A stretch of DNA of 64,000 bases from Rhodobacter aestuarii (GTDB lineage: Bacteria > Pseudomonadota > Alphaproteobacteria > Rhodobacterales > Rhodobacteraceae): the NCBI RefSeq assembly GCF_900156655.1, contig NZ_FTOG01000002.1, forward strand, positions 310,001 to 374,000, given 5' to 3'. A model generated the notes under the pieces. That model searched no databases. It saw only the letters and a list, made by a program, of their open reading frames with translations, and was not told where the DNA came from. Position numbers and translations under genes: made by a program. Numbering within the stretch: position 1 is the first letter of the stretch; each line of letters starts with the position of its first letter. Below are positions 18,089 to 26,103 of the stretch, piece after piece.

Positions 18089-18817
18089 CTAGGGGTTCTC
18101 GTATTCTCGCTCGGTTTTAGCGCTACCGTGCGAAGGCGACATGATCTCGCTCAATCGATTGCGCGAAATCAATTCCACGCCCGAAATTGTTTTGCCCAAC
18201 ACCTGATCGGCACTGGAAACAAGCTCGGACAATTTCACACCGATGGACCCAGAGAGTTCCACTTCGGCGTCGATTTTCAGCCCCGTACGCGCACTCAAAG
18301 CGCCCAGTTCAGCGTGAAAATCCATAAGACTATCAAGGGCTTTCCCCCGAACGACGATATCGACATCGGAGCCGGGGCGCAGATAGCGCAGCCCCGTCAC
18401 AACCTGCATCGCAAGCGAGCCGATCAGCCCGATTTTGCACCCGGTTTCGTCGCAAATCGCGGACAGCGCGGGAATCACCGGATGCGCGGTGTCACCCAGC
18501 ATCTCAGCCAAGCCCATCACCTCCCAAGGCGTGACGCCAGCGGTGACTTGATCGACCGAAACAGCCACCGCGGCACGCACCCGCTGCTCTTCCAAGCGAA
18601 TCGGGAACGAGAAGCCAAGCTGGCCGCCACCTTTGGGAACCGGGCCCGTCGGACGACAGGCAATGCCCGGAATCCGGTCTTTCAGGAAGATACCGCCCAC
18701 CTGCGCCTCAAGCGCAGGGTAGCGCATCGGGGCTGGCAGCGAGTCGAGCAGCGCGGGCAAAAGCACTTTGCGCGCCGCATCGTCCACATAAACCAGCGTA
18801 TGGCGGGTGCTCAGCAT
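18089..18817 (-). CDS. mdcG: Malonate decarboxylase holo-ACP synthase (phosphoribosyl-dephospho-CoA transferase, MdcG-like)
   Basis: A 242-residue nucleotidyltransferase-like protein that attaches phosphoribosyl-dephospho-CoA to the acyl carrier protein. The core GSLAMQVVTGL...PGSDVDIVV (about 132-158) has the G-S and D-x-D pattern of the MdcG family, and the N-terminus starts RHTLVYVDD as in that family. It starts 1 base after madH ends. In gene order it occupies the place of madK in the Malonomonas rubra cluster; that correspondence is from memory and the symbol used here follows the functional family. Confidence 0.85.
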   Translation of the reverse strand: MLSTRHTLVYVDDAARKVLLPALLDSLPAPMRYPALEAQVGGIFLKDRIPGIACRPTGPVPKGGGQLGFSFPIRLEEQRVRAAVAVSVDQVTAGVTPWEVMGLAEMLGDTAHPVIPALSAICDETGCKIGLIGSLAMQVVTGLRYLRPGSDVDIVVRGKALDSLMDFHAELGALSARTGLKIDAEVELSGSIGVKLSELVSSADQVLGKTISGVELISRNRLSEIMSPSHGSAKTEREYENP

Positions 18818-18818
18818 C

Positions 18819-19919
18819 TTAGCGACCTTTCACCCAAGCCGGATCGGTCTTCGCGTGGCTGCTCATATCGCGCTGCGCTTGCACCATGGCTTCAAAGAGT
18901 TTGGTCGCCTGCGGCCCTTCGATCACGATTTTCTCAGCCGCATCGGCAGTTCCGCCAACCACGCCGGGCACCAGTTCGAGCCGCGTCGTTTCGGCGCCCG
19001 TCACCAGATCGGGCGAGATTTTCACCACGCGGCTTTTGATCCGCAGGATCGTCCGGGCGGCCTTTTCAATCGTATCGGCAGCGGTGGCGGTGGTGTGGGT
19101 CACCACCACTTCATATTCTGGGTAAGTCCGCGCCCGGCGATAGGTGATGATCTCACCTTCACGGTCACAGACATGGCCAACTTTCGAGACAACAAAGCTA
19201 TCGCCCATCGGCAGGCCGCCGACCACGAGCTCACGCCAAGCGTCGCCGCGCGGCGAAGGCACAAGCGAGATGTCGTCGCGCAGCGGGCGACCATCAAGCG
19301 CCAGCCAGCCAAATTCTTGGCAGCCGTAAAGGTCATGCACGGTGTAGCCAAAGCTGGCGGCGCGCGCGATCAGCTCTTCGTCAAGGGGGGTGCCGGCGCA
19401 CAGAAGCACGCAGCCCTCGGGCATCTGTGCGCGCAGCCCCAACGCATCCGCCTGTTCAAGGCTGGCGCGCAGGAAAGAGGATTCACCAAGGATCACCTGC
19501 GGTTGCTCTTTACAAGCGGCCAGCAACAGCGCGTCGCGGCTCGACCGTTTCAGGTGGCTCCAGGTCACAGCGCTGTCTTCCAGCGCCTGTTTGGAAAAGA
19601 CGTTGACGAGGGGGGGGTAGGTGACGAGCATCTTAGCCCCCCCCTCCAGGTTCAGCCGTCCAAAGATTTCGCGAGCAACGGCGCTGCGGTCGGGGAGTTC
19701 CGCGTGTGTAACACCCACGATATTTTGGAAGGCTGAAGAGCCCGTGGTGAAGGTCAGATAGGCCAGGTTGAACGGCGTATGCACCTCTTCGATGACATGG
19801 GCCGCGGTCGGGCCAGCGATACCCTTATCCGCAAGGTTGCGGCGCGGCATCTCATCGAGAGTCGGCACAGTACCGAAGATTTCCAGGGCATCTTCGATCG
19901 CTTTAAGTTCATCCGACAT
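18819..19919 (-). CDS. madH: ACP-SH:acetate ligase MadH
   Basis: A 366-residue protein with features of the adenylate-forming (ANL) superfamily: the phosphate-binding-like TFTTGSSAFQN (about 56-66), and HDLYGCQEFGWLALDG, which resembles the Y-G-x-T-E motif with Glu retained. It is shorter than most ANL enzymes and the C-terminal lid domain is not obvious. In Malonomonas rubra MadH acetylates the thiol of the carrier protein with acetate and ATP, giving the active acetyl enzyme. The assignment rests on gene order between madD and mdcG plus the ANL motifs. Confidence 0.8.
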   Translation of the reverse strand: MSDELKAIEDALEIFGTVPTLDEMPRRNLADKGIAGPTAAHVIEEVHTPFNLAYLTFTTGSSAFQNIVGVTHAELPDRSAVAREIFGRLNLEGGAKMLVTYPPLVNVFSKQALEDSAVTWSHLKRSSRDALLLAACKEQPQVILGESSFLRASLEQADALGLRAQMPEGCVLLCAGTPLDEELIARAASFGYTVHDLYGCQEFGWLALDGRPLRDDISLVPSPRGDAWRELVVGGLPMGDSFVVSKVGHVCDREGEIITYRRARTYPEYEVVVTHTTATAADTIEKAARTILRIKSRVVKISPDLVTGAETTRLELVPGVVGGTADAAEKIVIEGPQATKLFEAMVQAQRDMSSHAKTDPAWVKGR

Positions 19920-19951
19920 ATCTGACTTCCTTTCAGGGCTCTGTTCGAGGC

Positions 19952-20845
19952 TTAGCGAGCGGGCGCGTATTGCTCCGCCACAGCCGCGAATTCACGGTTC
20001 ATCAGCTCGATGATTTTCGGGCGTGCGACCCGGCCACCGCGCTCAGCACCCAGCGCACCACGACCCCACGGGCCGAGCGTGTCCTGTTTGCCTTCCGCTT
20101 TCGCTTTTTGAACTTCCGCGATCCGCTCGATGAGCGCGGGGCGCATACCGTCGACGTTGTCGATCAGAGCGCCGACGCCACCCAGCGAGTAGAAGAAGCG
20201 CGGACCCGCCGCGAAGACCGGGCTTTTCGTCGACAGATCTTCGAGAACTTCGAGCGGCTTTTTGATGATCCGCGAGACCGAGGTCAGCGGCATCACGTGG
20301 ATCATCGTGCCGTAGTTCGCGTCGAGCGACAGGATGCTGTCGGCTTGCAGACCGTGGCACAGGAAGGCACCCGAGATCGCGCGGCCAATCACCATAGCGA
20401 TGATCGCGTGACCTTTCAGACGGGCTTCCGCCAGCGCCAGCTGGTAGGCCGCGGTCGACTTGTTCATGCCGAAGATCTCTTCGACTTTGCCCGGACCGTT
20501 ACCGGGGGTGTCGACGATCAGCACCAGCGCGCGCTTTTCTTCCAGCGGCTTGTCGGCATCGGCTGCGATCGAGGCATAGACGGCTTGCGCCATCTTGTAG
20601 CCTTCTTCCATGCCGATGATGCCCGCATAGACGACCGGGAACTTCTCGTTGAACGCATTGCCATCCGACGCGATGATCGTGGTGGTTTTGCCGTCCAGCG
20701 TGGCGGTCCCCACAACGGCGCCGGGGCCGAATTCGGGATCGTCGAAGCTTTGCGCGCCAACGGTGTTTTCTTGGAAGGACTCCGGGTCCACGATCATATC
20801 GATCGCGTCACGCCCCCGGCCCATCATGCTTTCTTGCATCTCCAT
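19952..20845 (-). CDS. madD: Malonate decarboxylase carboxyltransferase subunit MadD
   Basis: A 297-residue crotonase-fold carboxyltransferase half, equivalent to the gamma (MdcE-type) subunit. Seen: VLIVDTPGNGPGKVEEI, GRAISGAFLCHGLQADSI and ANYGTMIHVMPL, matching the oxyanion-hole and active-site strands of the family. With MadC it moves the carboxyl group of malonyl-ACP to biotin on MadF, leaving acetyl-ACP. It starts 23 bases after madC. Confidence 0.92.
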   Translation of the reverse strand: MEMQESMMGRGRDAIDMIVDPESFQENTVGAQSFDDPEFGPGAVVGTATLDGKTTTIIASDGNAFNEKFPVVYAGIIGMEEGYKMAQAVYASIAADADKPLEEKRALVLIVDTPGNGPGKVEEIFGMNKSTAAYQLALAEARLKGHAIIAMVIGRAISGAFLCHGLQADSILSLDANYGTMIHVMPLTSVSRIIKKPLEVLEDLSTKSPVFAAGPRFFYSLGGVGALIDNVDGMRPALIERIAEVQKAKAEGKQDTLGPWGRGALGAERGGRVARPKIIELMNREFAAVAEQYAPAR

Positions 20846-20868
20846 GATTTTCTCCTGTGTTTCGGGGG

Positions 20869-21825
20869 TCAGACGGAGAGCCGTTTGACGGTGCTCATGA
20901 ATTCCGCAAACGGCACGTCCAGAAGACCGGCGGCGTTTTCGTTGCCCGCTTTGGCCCAGACATCGACGGCGTCTTTGGGCTGCATTTCAGCGGCCAGAGC
21001 CACCAAGCGCAGTTGGTTTTCGACCTTCTCGGGCGAGCCGATGCGGCGCATCGCTTCGAAGTCAGCCACCGGCAGCGGCGCCAGTTCGGCGACTTGCTTG
21101 CGGAAGGCTTCGACCGTGTCTTGCACGAGGAAGTTGGCGTCACCCATGATGTATTTGTGACGGCCACCGGTGGTGCGGTAGACAAGGGCGCGGTCCGATG
21201 CGTCGAACTCTTCTTTGCCCATTTCTTGCTCGATCACTTCCGGGCCCGTCAGGCCAAGACGGCCGAACTCGCTCATGATGATCGCGTCAGTCGCTGCCGC
21301 CACGAAGCCCATGCCGCCGAAGCCGCCGACTTTGGAGCCGATGACAGCAATCACCGGAACCTTGCCGCGGGCTTTTTGCAGCTGGTCCATCACTTCAGCG
21401 TGGGCCAGAAGACCGGCGTTCGCTTCGTGCAGACGCACACCGCCCGTTTCGAACGAAATCACCACAACGGGTTTTTCTTCGTCGGTCAGGTCGGGGTATT
21501 TGGCGACCAGATCGTCGTGGAAATCGATCGCGGTTTTGATGGTGTTGACCATCTTCGCGCCGCCGATTTCGCCAACGGACCCACCGATGAATTTGCCCTC
21601 TTGCGAGATGACAAACACGGGGGTCTTACCGATCCGCCCGATGCCCGTGACGATCCCGTCGTCAAAGGCGACGGCATCCCCCAGAAGCTCAAGATGCGGG
21701 CTCGTCACCCGATCGAACGGACCGGCAAGCTCGGTGAAGCTGCCCTCGTCGACCAGGCCGATGGCCCGGTCACGCGCGCTGGCTTCAAGGAAGCTGCGGG
21801 GTTGAAGATTTTGCCAGTTGGTCAT
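20869..21825 (-). CDS. madC: Malonate decarboxylase carboxyltransferase subunit MadC
   Basis: A 318-residue protein of the acetyl-CoA carboxylase beta / MdcD group. It has SFLEASARDRAIGLVDEGSF at the start, GSVGEIGGAKMVNTI, VISFETGGVRLHEANAG and VIGSKVGGFGGMGF, as expected for the N-terminal carboxyltransferase half. It pairs with MadD. Spacing to madE (15 bases) and madD (23 bases) indicates one operon. A 1013-codon frame antisense to this gene and its neighbours is a composition shadow. Confidence 0.92.
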   Translation of the reverse strand: MTNWQNLQPRSFLEASARDRAIGLVDEGSFTELAGPFDRVTSPHLELLGDAVAFDDGIVTGIGRIGKTPVFVISQEGKFIGGSVGEIGGAKMVNTIKTAIDFHDDLVAKYPDLTDEEKPVVVISFETGGVRLHEANAGLLAHAEVMDQLQKARGKVPVIAVIGSKVGGFGGMGFVAAATDAIIMSEFGRLGLTGPEVIEQEMGKEEFDASDRALVYRTTGGRHKYIMGDANFLVQDTVEAFRKQVAELAPLPVADFEAMRRIGSPEKVENQLRLVALAAEMQPKDAVDVWAKAGNENAAGLLDVPFAEFMSTVKRLSV

Positions 21826-21840
21826 GGTTTACCCTCCGCC

Positions 21841-22158
21841 TCAGGCCGCGTTCGCTGCCGTGTAGGCCTGATGCAGGCGCAGCAGCACGACGGCCGGAGT
21901 GGCGTTGTTGTCGTTGATCTCGATCCGGGTGTCGGACAGCGAGGTTTCGTCGATGAACTTGCGCAGGACGCGCTCCCACAGGGCGTCGAAACCGGTCACC
22001 GGGGTGACAAGTTTCACCGACACCTTGCCCGAGAGGTCTTCGGGTTGGATCAGCACTTCCAGATCGCTCGAACCGGTGACGCCGATATGGGTCGGCGCTT
22101 TCACCGGGCCAGCGGCCGTTGCGGGTTCGAGGGTGAGCTCGAGAGTATGCAAAGCCAT
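21841..22158 (-). CDS. madE: Malonate decarboxylase acyl carrier protein MadE
   Basis: A 105-residue carrier. The prosthetic-group site aligns as VTGSSDLEVLIQP, with Ser30 in the position of the Ser of the G-S-G-D-x-E-V-L motif in MdcC. This serine receives 2'-(5''-phosphoribosyl)-3'-dephospho-CoA, whose thiol is acetylated in the resting enzyme. It lies 15 bases after madA and before madC, the standard order. Confidence 0.9.
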   Translation of the reverse strand: MALHTLELTLEPATAAGPVKAPTHIGVTGSSDLEVLIQPEDLSGKVSVKLVTPVTGFDALWERVLRKFIDETSLSDTRIEINDNNATPAVVLLRLHQAYTAANAA

Positions 22159-22173
22159 TTGTTCAAGCCTTCC

Positions 22174-23847
22174 TTACCAGTTGCGGAAACGCGCGGGCGG
22201 GTTGTAGAGGCCGCCGGACCAGGTCACGAGATCGCGCATGTTTTTCGCCGCGAGCAGGTCGCGGGTCGCACGCGAAGGATCGATGCCCAGATCGGACGGG
22301 GTCTTGACGATGCCGGCCTCGCGCAGGGCTTTCGTCTCTTCGGGTTTGGCGGTCAGACCGATTTCGGTGAAACCAGCCACAGCACGGATCGCCGCCATGC
22401 GGGTTTCCATGTCTTTGCAGCGGTTGAGGTACGCAATGCCCTCTTCCGTCACGATGTGGGTGAGGTCGTCGCCATAGATCATGACCGGCGGGATATCGAG
22501 GTTGGCACTCTTGGCGAGTTTCCACGCGTCGAGTTCATCCACGAACACCGGTTTGCGGCCTTCACCGAAGGTTTCGACACCTTGCACCACCAGACGCTTG
22601 CCGCGCGGCACCGAGCCGGTGAGCGAGTCAAGCGAGGGCAGTTCCTCACCGCATTTGAGCCAGGCACCCGACGGGTGACGACGGCCTTTGGGGTCGCAAC
22701 CCATGTTCGGCGCACCGCCGAAGCCCGCCACACGACCAGCGGTCGCGGTCGAGGAGTTGCCGTATTTGTCGATCTGCAGCGTGCCACCGATGAACATGTC
22801 GGCCGCATAGTGACCGGCCGTTTGCGCGAAAGCGCGGTTCGACCGCAGCGTCCCATCGGGGCCGATGAAGAACACGTCGGGGCGCGATGCCACGTAGTCT
22901 TCCATGCCCAACTCACCACCGAAGCAGTGGATCGCTTCAACCCAGCCTTCTTCGATCGCGGGGATCATCGTCGGGTGCGGGTTGATGATCATATGGGTGC
23001 AGATTTTGCCTTTCAGGCCAAGTTCTGCGCCATAGGTCGGCAAGATGAGCTCGATCGCCGAGGTCAGGAAGCCGATGCCGTGGTTCATCGAGGTGACGCC
23101 GTATTCACCGTAGATGCCTTTGAGGCACATCATCGCCAGAAGGATCTGGTTGTCGGTGATGTTGGCCGGGTCACGGGTGAACAGCGGTTCGATGAAGAAG
23201 GGTTTGGGCGATTCGATGACCGCATCCACCCAGTCGCCCGGGATGTCGACGCGCGGCAGTTCGTCAACGATTTCGTTGACTTGCGCGATCACGATGCCGT
23301 CTTTGAACTTCGTGGCTTCCACGATCACCGGGGTGTCTTCAGTGTTGAAGCCGGTGTAGAGGTTGCCTTTGCGGTCCGCTTTATAAGCGCAAACGAGCGA
23401 GACGCGCGGCGTCAGGTCGAGGAAGTAGCGGCCAAAGAGTTCCAGATAGGTGTGGATCGCACCGAGTTGGATTTTGCCGTTGTCGATGAATTCGGCAACG
23501 CGCGCGGCTTGCGGGCCGCCGAAAGCGAAGTCGAGTTTTTTCGCGATACCATTGTCGAACAGATCGAGGTGCGATTTCAGCGGCACCGCCGATTGCACCA
23601 TGTGCAGATCGTGGATCTTCGATTTGTCGACTTGGTTGAGGCAATCGGCCAAGAAGTCAGCTTGCTTCTGGTTGTTGCCTTCAATGTTGATGACGTCACC
23701 TGCCCGGATCACTGCTTCAAGCAGCGCCACGGTATCTTTGGCGAGAACTTCTTTGCCCTTGGCGAAGAGCGGCGCTGCCGCTTCTTTCCGCGCGGCGGTA
23801 TCGGCCGCTCGCGTGCGCCAATCTTTGCGCGTGTCGTGTTGGGTCAT
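22174..23847 (-). CDS. madA: Malonate decarboxylase subunit alpha MadA (acetyl-ACP:malonate ACP transferase)
   Basis: A 557-residue acyl-exchange subunit with the family start NDTRKDWRTRAADTA-like, the LDFAFGGPQAARVAEF, VSLVCAYKADRKGNLYTGFN and AGFGGAPNMGCDPKGRRHPSG segments conserved in MadA/MdcA. It swaps acetate for malonate on the MadE thiol, forming malonyl-ACP. Length matches MdcA (about 550). Its ATG overlaps the stop codon of the biotin ligase gene by 4 bases. Confidence 0.94.
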   Translation of the reverse strand: MTQHDTRKDWRTRAADTAARKEAAAPLFAKGKEVLAKDTVALLEAVIRAGDVINIEGNNQKQADFLADCLNQVDKSKIHDLHMVQSAVPLKSHLDLFDNGIAKKLDFAFGGPQAARVAEFIDNGKIQLGAIHTYLELFGRYFLDLTPRVSLVCAYKADRKGNLYTGFNTEDTPVIVEATKFKDGIVIAQVNEIVDELPRVDIPGDWVDAVIESPKPFFIEPLFTRDPANITDNQILLAMMCLKGIYGEYGVTSMNHGIGFLTSAIELILPTYGAELGLKGKICTHMIINPHPTMIPAIEEGWVEAIHCFGGELGMEDYVASRPDVFFIGPDGTLRSNRAFAQTAGHYAADMFIGGTLQIDKYGNSSTATAGRVAGFGGAPNMGCDPKGRRHPSGAWLKCGEELPSLDSLTGSVPRGKRLVVQGVETFGEGRKPVFVDELDAWKLAKSANLDIPPVMIYGDDLTHIVTEEGIAYLNRCKDMETRMAAIRAVAGFTEIGLTAKPEETKALREAGIVKTPSDLGIDPSRATRDLLAAKNMRDLVTWSGGLYNPPARFRNW

Positions 23848-24740
23848 TTGCTTTCGTTTTCCTCCTTTGCAGGTGCATTCCTCGGAAGGTCGCCGTGAGT
23901 GATGATTTCCGGGGGGGAACCGATTTCGCCGCAGATGGCGTTGTGAAGTTGGCCGTCCGCGTCGCGCAGCGTGAGGCTGCCGTCGGTTTCAAGCCGGATG
24001 GCGATGCCCCGCAGGGGCAGGCCGTTGGTATTCAAGGTGATCTGGCTGCCGAGCGTGCACGAGCGTGCGCTCCAAGCTTGCCGGATCGGTTCAAAGCCTG
24101 CGCGCTCCCAATGCGTGAGCCACACTTCGAGTTGCTCCAGCACTTCATTGAGCATCTCGAGCCGGTCGATCTTGCGCCCGGTTTCAAGCGCGATCGAAGT
24201 GGCAAAGCCTTGCAGGGCAGACGGAAAATCGCTGACGCGGTGATGAAGGTTCAGGCCGACACCCGCGATGATATGGGCGGGATCACCGTCGTCGTTCAGC
24301 ACCAACTCACACAGGATGCCGCCCAGTTTGCGCCCGCCGACCATCAGGTCATTGGGCCATTTGATCGAAGTTTCGAGACCGGCCAATTGCGAGATCGCTT
24401 CAGCAATCGCAACGGCGATCACGAGCGTGGTCTGGGCCAGGTCTTCGACAGGACGCGCGGGACGCAGCAAAACCGAGAATGTAAGGCTACTTTCGGGGAG
24501 GGACGCCCATTCACGGTCGTATTTGCCACGCCCCGCGGTCTGTGCGTCGGCGACAATCACCGTGCCGGTGCGCGTTAGCGCGGGGGAGGAGCCGGCAGCG
24601 AGATCGGAGAGGTACCGATTGGTTGAGTCGACGACGGGAAGATGATGGATCACACACCCGACCCCGGCTTGCGGCCGCTGAGGCCGCGCAGTGCACGGAA
24701 GCTCGGAGGCTTGGGCTTGAGGGGTCGGATGCGCGTTCAT
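23844..24740 (-). CDS. birA: Biotin--protein ligase (BirA catalytic type) embedded in the mad operon
   Basis: A 298-residue ligase. VVDSTNRYL, then AGRGKYDREW (the biotinyl-AMP-binding G-R-G-[RK]-x-x-R-x-W), SIKWPNDLMV and GGILCEL are diagnostic of the catalytic domain; a C-terminal SH3-like part follows. There is no N-terminal helix-turn-helix, so it does not look like the repressor type. It overlaps madA (ATGA) and follows madB by 22 bases, so it is probably produced to biotinylate MadF at Lys35. Whether the genome has a second housekeeping birA cannot be seen. Confidence 0.88.
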   Translation of the reverse strand: MNAHPTPQAQASELPCTARPQRPQAGVGCVIHHLPVVDSTNRYLSDLAAGSSPALTRTGTVIVADAQTAGRGKYDREWASLPESSLTFSVLLRPARPVEDLAQTTLVIAVAIAEAISQLAGLETSIKWPNDLMVGGRKLGGILCELVLNDDGDPAHIIAGVGLNLHHRVSDFPSALQGFATSIALETGRKIDRLEMLNEVLEQLEVWLTHWERAGFEPIRQAWSARSCTLGSQITLNTNGLPLRGIAIRLETDGSLTLRDADGQLHNAICGEIGSPPEIITHGDLPRNAPAKEENESK

Positions 24741-24762
24741 TGTTTTGCTCCGGTTCGAAGGC

Positions 24763-25971
24763 TTAGTTCACAAGACCGATGGTCGAGGCGAACACACCCA
24801 CAGCGATGGCCGAGACGATGACACCGCAGATCGAGGCACCCATAGCGAGCGGCATGATCATGGCGTGGGGGCTGGCAGCGAAGGCTTCACGTTGAGCGAT
24901 CTTCGCGGTCGAGGGCATGCAGGACACACCAGCGATACCGATCACGGGGTTGTAGTTGCCGTTCGAGAGCTTCCACACGAGGTAGCCGCCGCCGATACCG
25001 CCCACCGCCGAGATAGCCAGCGCGGTGATGCCGAGGACCACGAGGATGGCCACTTGCGGATCAAGCAGGGTGCCAGCGTCGCACAGCACACCAAGAACCA
25101 GACCAAGGAGCAGCGTCGCCGAATAGGTCACGGTGTTTTCGAGCAGTTTTTGATAGGGCTCGATTTCCGCTTCTTTGATCGCCACGCCGAGGAAGAACGA
25201 CAGGATCAGCGGGGTAGCAACCGGGAGCAGCAAGCAAAGCAGGCCAGCAGCAGCAACGGTGAAGACGAATTTCGCTTGCGGCGTCACGTCCGGGAAATCG
25301 TATTCCACTTCGATACCGCGGTGCTCTTCTTTGATCAGCCAGCGCACAAGGTAGGGGTAACCGGCATAGGTCAGCGACAAGTAGAGGTAAGCGATGATCG
25401 AGATCGGAACGAACAGTTCTTTGGCCATGATCAGCGAGCCGAACAGAACCATCGGGCCATCTGCACCACCAATGGTGCCCACAGCGGCGGCTTGGTTCGG
25501 GGTGAGGCCCATGTAGTAGCCGATCACCAGCGTCACGAAGGTGCCAAGCTCAGCGCAAACGGCAACCGTGATCGAGGCCCAGGGACGCGCCAAGATGAAC
25601 GAAATATCCGCCATCGTGCCGATGCCCATGAACAGCATGCAGGCCACAAGCGAGTTCACGAAGGTGAAGTTGTAGATCGGCTGCAGGAAGTCGATCTGCA
25701 TGATGTTCATCAGCGCGTCAGTGTCAGACACCAGCGGCGAAATGATCAAGGTGCCGATTTGGCCGCCTTCGAGGATCATGACACCGGCGTTGACGGCCAT
25801 CATGCCCAGCCCCATCGGGACCATGATCAGCGGTTCAAGCGTGCGCTTGAAACCAAGGTAGGCGAGCAGGAAGCCAAGCCCGATAAAGGCAAGCCGCGCA
25901 AAAGCGATCAGCGGCTCCTGTACAAAGAGCGTCCCGATCCCCGGGAACACGTTGAAGAGGGTTTCTAGCAT
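24763..25971 (-). CDS. madB: Sodium-pumping carboxybiotin decarboxylase MadB
   Basis: A 402-residue integral membrane protein of the OadB/MmdB/GcdB family with about ten hydrophobic helices. The conserved GTIGGADGPMVLFGS holds Asp171, equivalent to the Na+-coupling Asp of OadB, and NPVIGIAGVSCMP corresponds to the second conserved Na+-site region. It decarboxylates carboxybiotin on MadF and exports Na+. It is followed by birA and preceded, 10 bases away, by a 37-residue membrane protein gene. Confidence 0.94.
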   Translation of the reverse strand: MLETLFNVFPGIGTLFVQEPLIAFARLAFIGLGFLLAYLGFKRTLEPLIMVPMGLGMMAVNAGVMILEGGQIGTLIISPLVSDTDALMNIMQIDFLQPIYNFTFVNSLVACMLFMGIGTMADISFILARPWASITVAVCAELGTFVTLVIGYYMGLTPNQAAAVGTIGGADGPMVLFGSLIMAKELFVPISIIAYLYLSLTYAGYPYLVRWLIKEEHRGIEVEYDFPDVTPQAKFVFTVAAAGLLCLLLPVATPLILSFFLGVAIKEAEIEPYQKLLENTVTYSATLLLGLVLGVLCDAGTLLDPQVAILVVLGITALAISAVGGIGGGYLVWKLSNGNYNPVIGIAGVSCMPSTAKIAQREAFAASPHAMIMPLAMGASICGVIVSAIAVGVFASTIGLVN

Positions 25972-25981
25972 TGGGAGATCC

Positions 25982-26095
25982 TCAGGCGTTGGAGTCGGAC
26001 AAGAGCTTGGAAATGCCCACGATGACGCCGATCACGGCGAAAGAGATGACCGCGGTGATCAGGTAGCTGGTCGCGGCATAGACGATGATGTTCAT
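25982..26095 (-). CDS. Small single-pass membrane protein (37 aa) between mdcB and madB
   Basis: ATG at 26095 to TGA at 25982 encodes 37 residues: a start MNIIVYAATSYL, one hydrophobic helix covering about residues 3-27, and a polar tail KLLSDSNA. The ATG is preceded by GAGGATCAAG, a good ribosome site placed at the end of mdcB, and the stop is 10 bases before madB. Position and topology recall the small single-span gamma or epsilon subunits of other sodium-pumping decarboxylases (OadG, MmdE), although it lacks their Pro/Ala linker or C-terminal domain. A structural or assembly role for MadB is inference. Confidence 0.72.
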   Translation of the reverse strand: MNIIVYAATSYLITAVISFAVIGVIVGISKLLSDSNA

Positions 26096-26103
26096 CTTGA
26101 TCC

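Noticed and set aside
20857-23898. 1013-codon open frame on the plus strand across madD, madC, madE and madA
   Set aside because: It is antisense to four clearly conserved genes, rich in His/Arg/Gly/Phe from reverse-read GC-rich codons, and shows no domain. It is a composition shadow.
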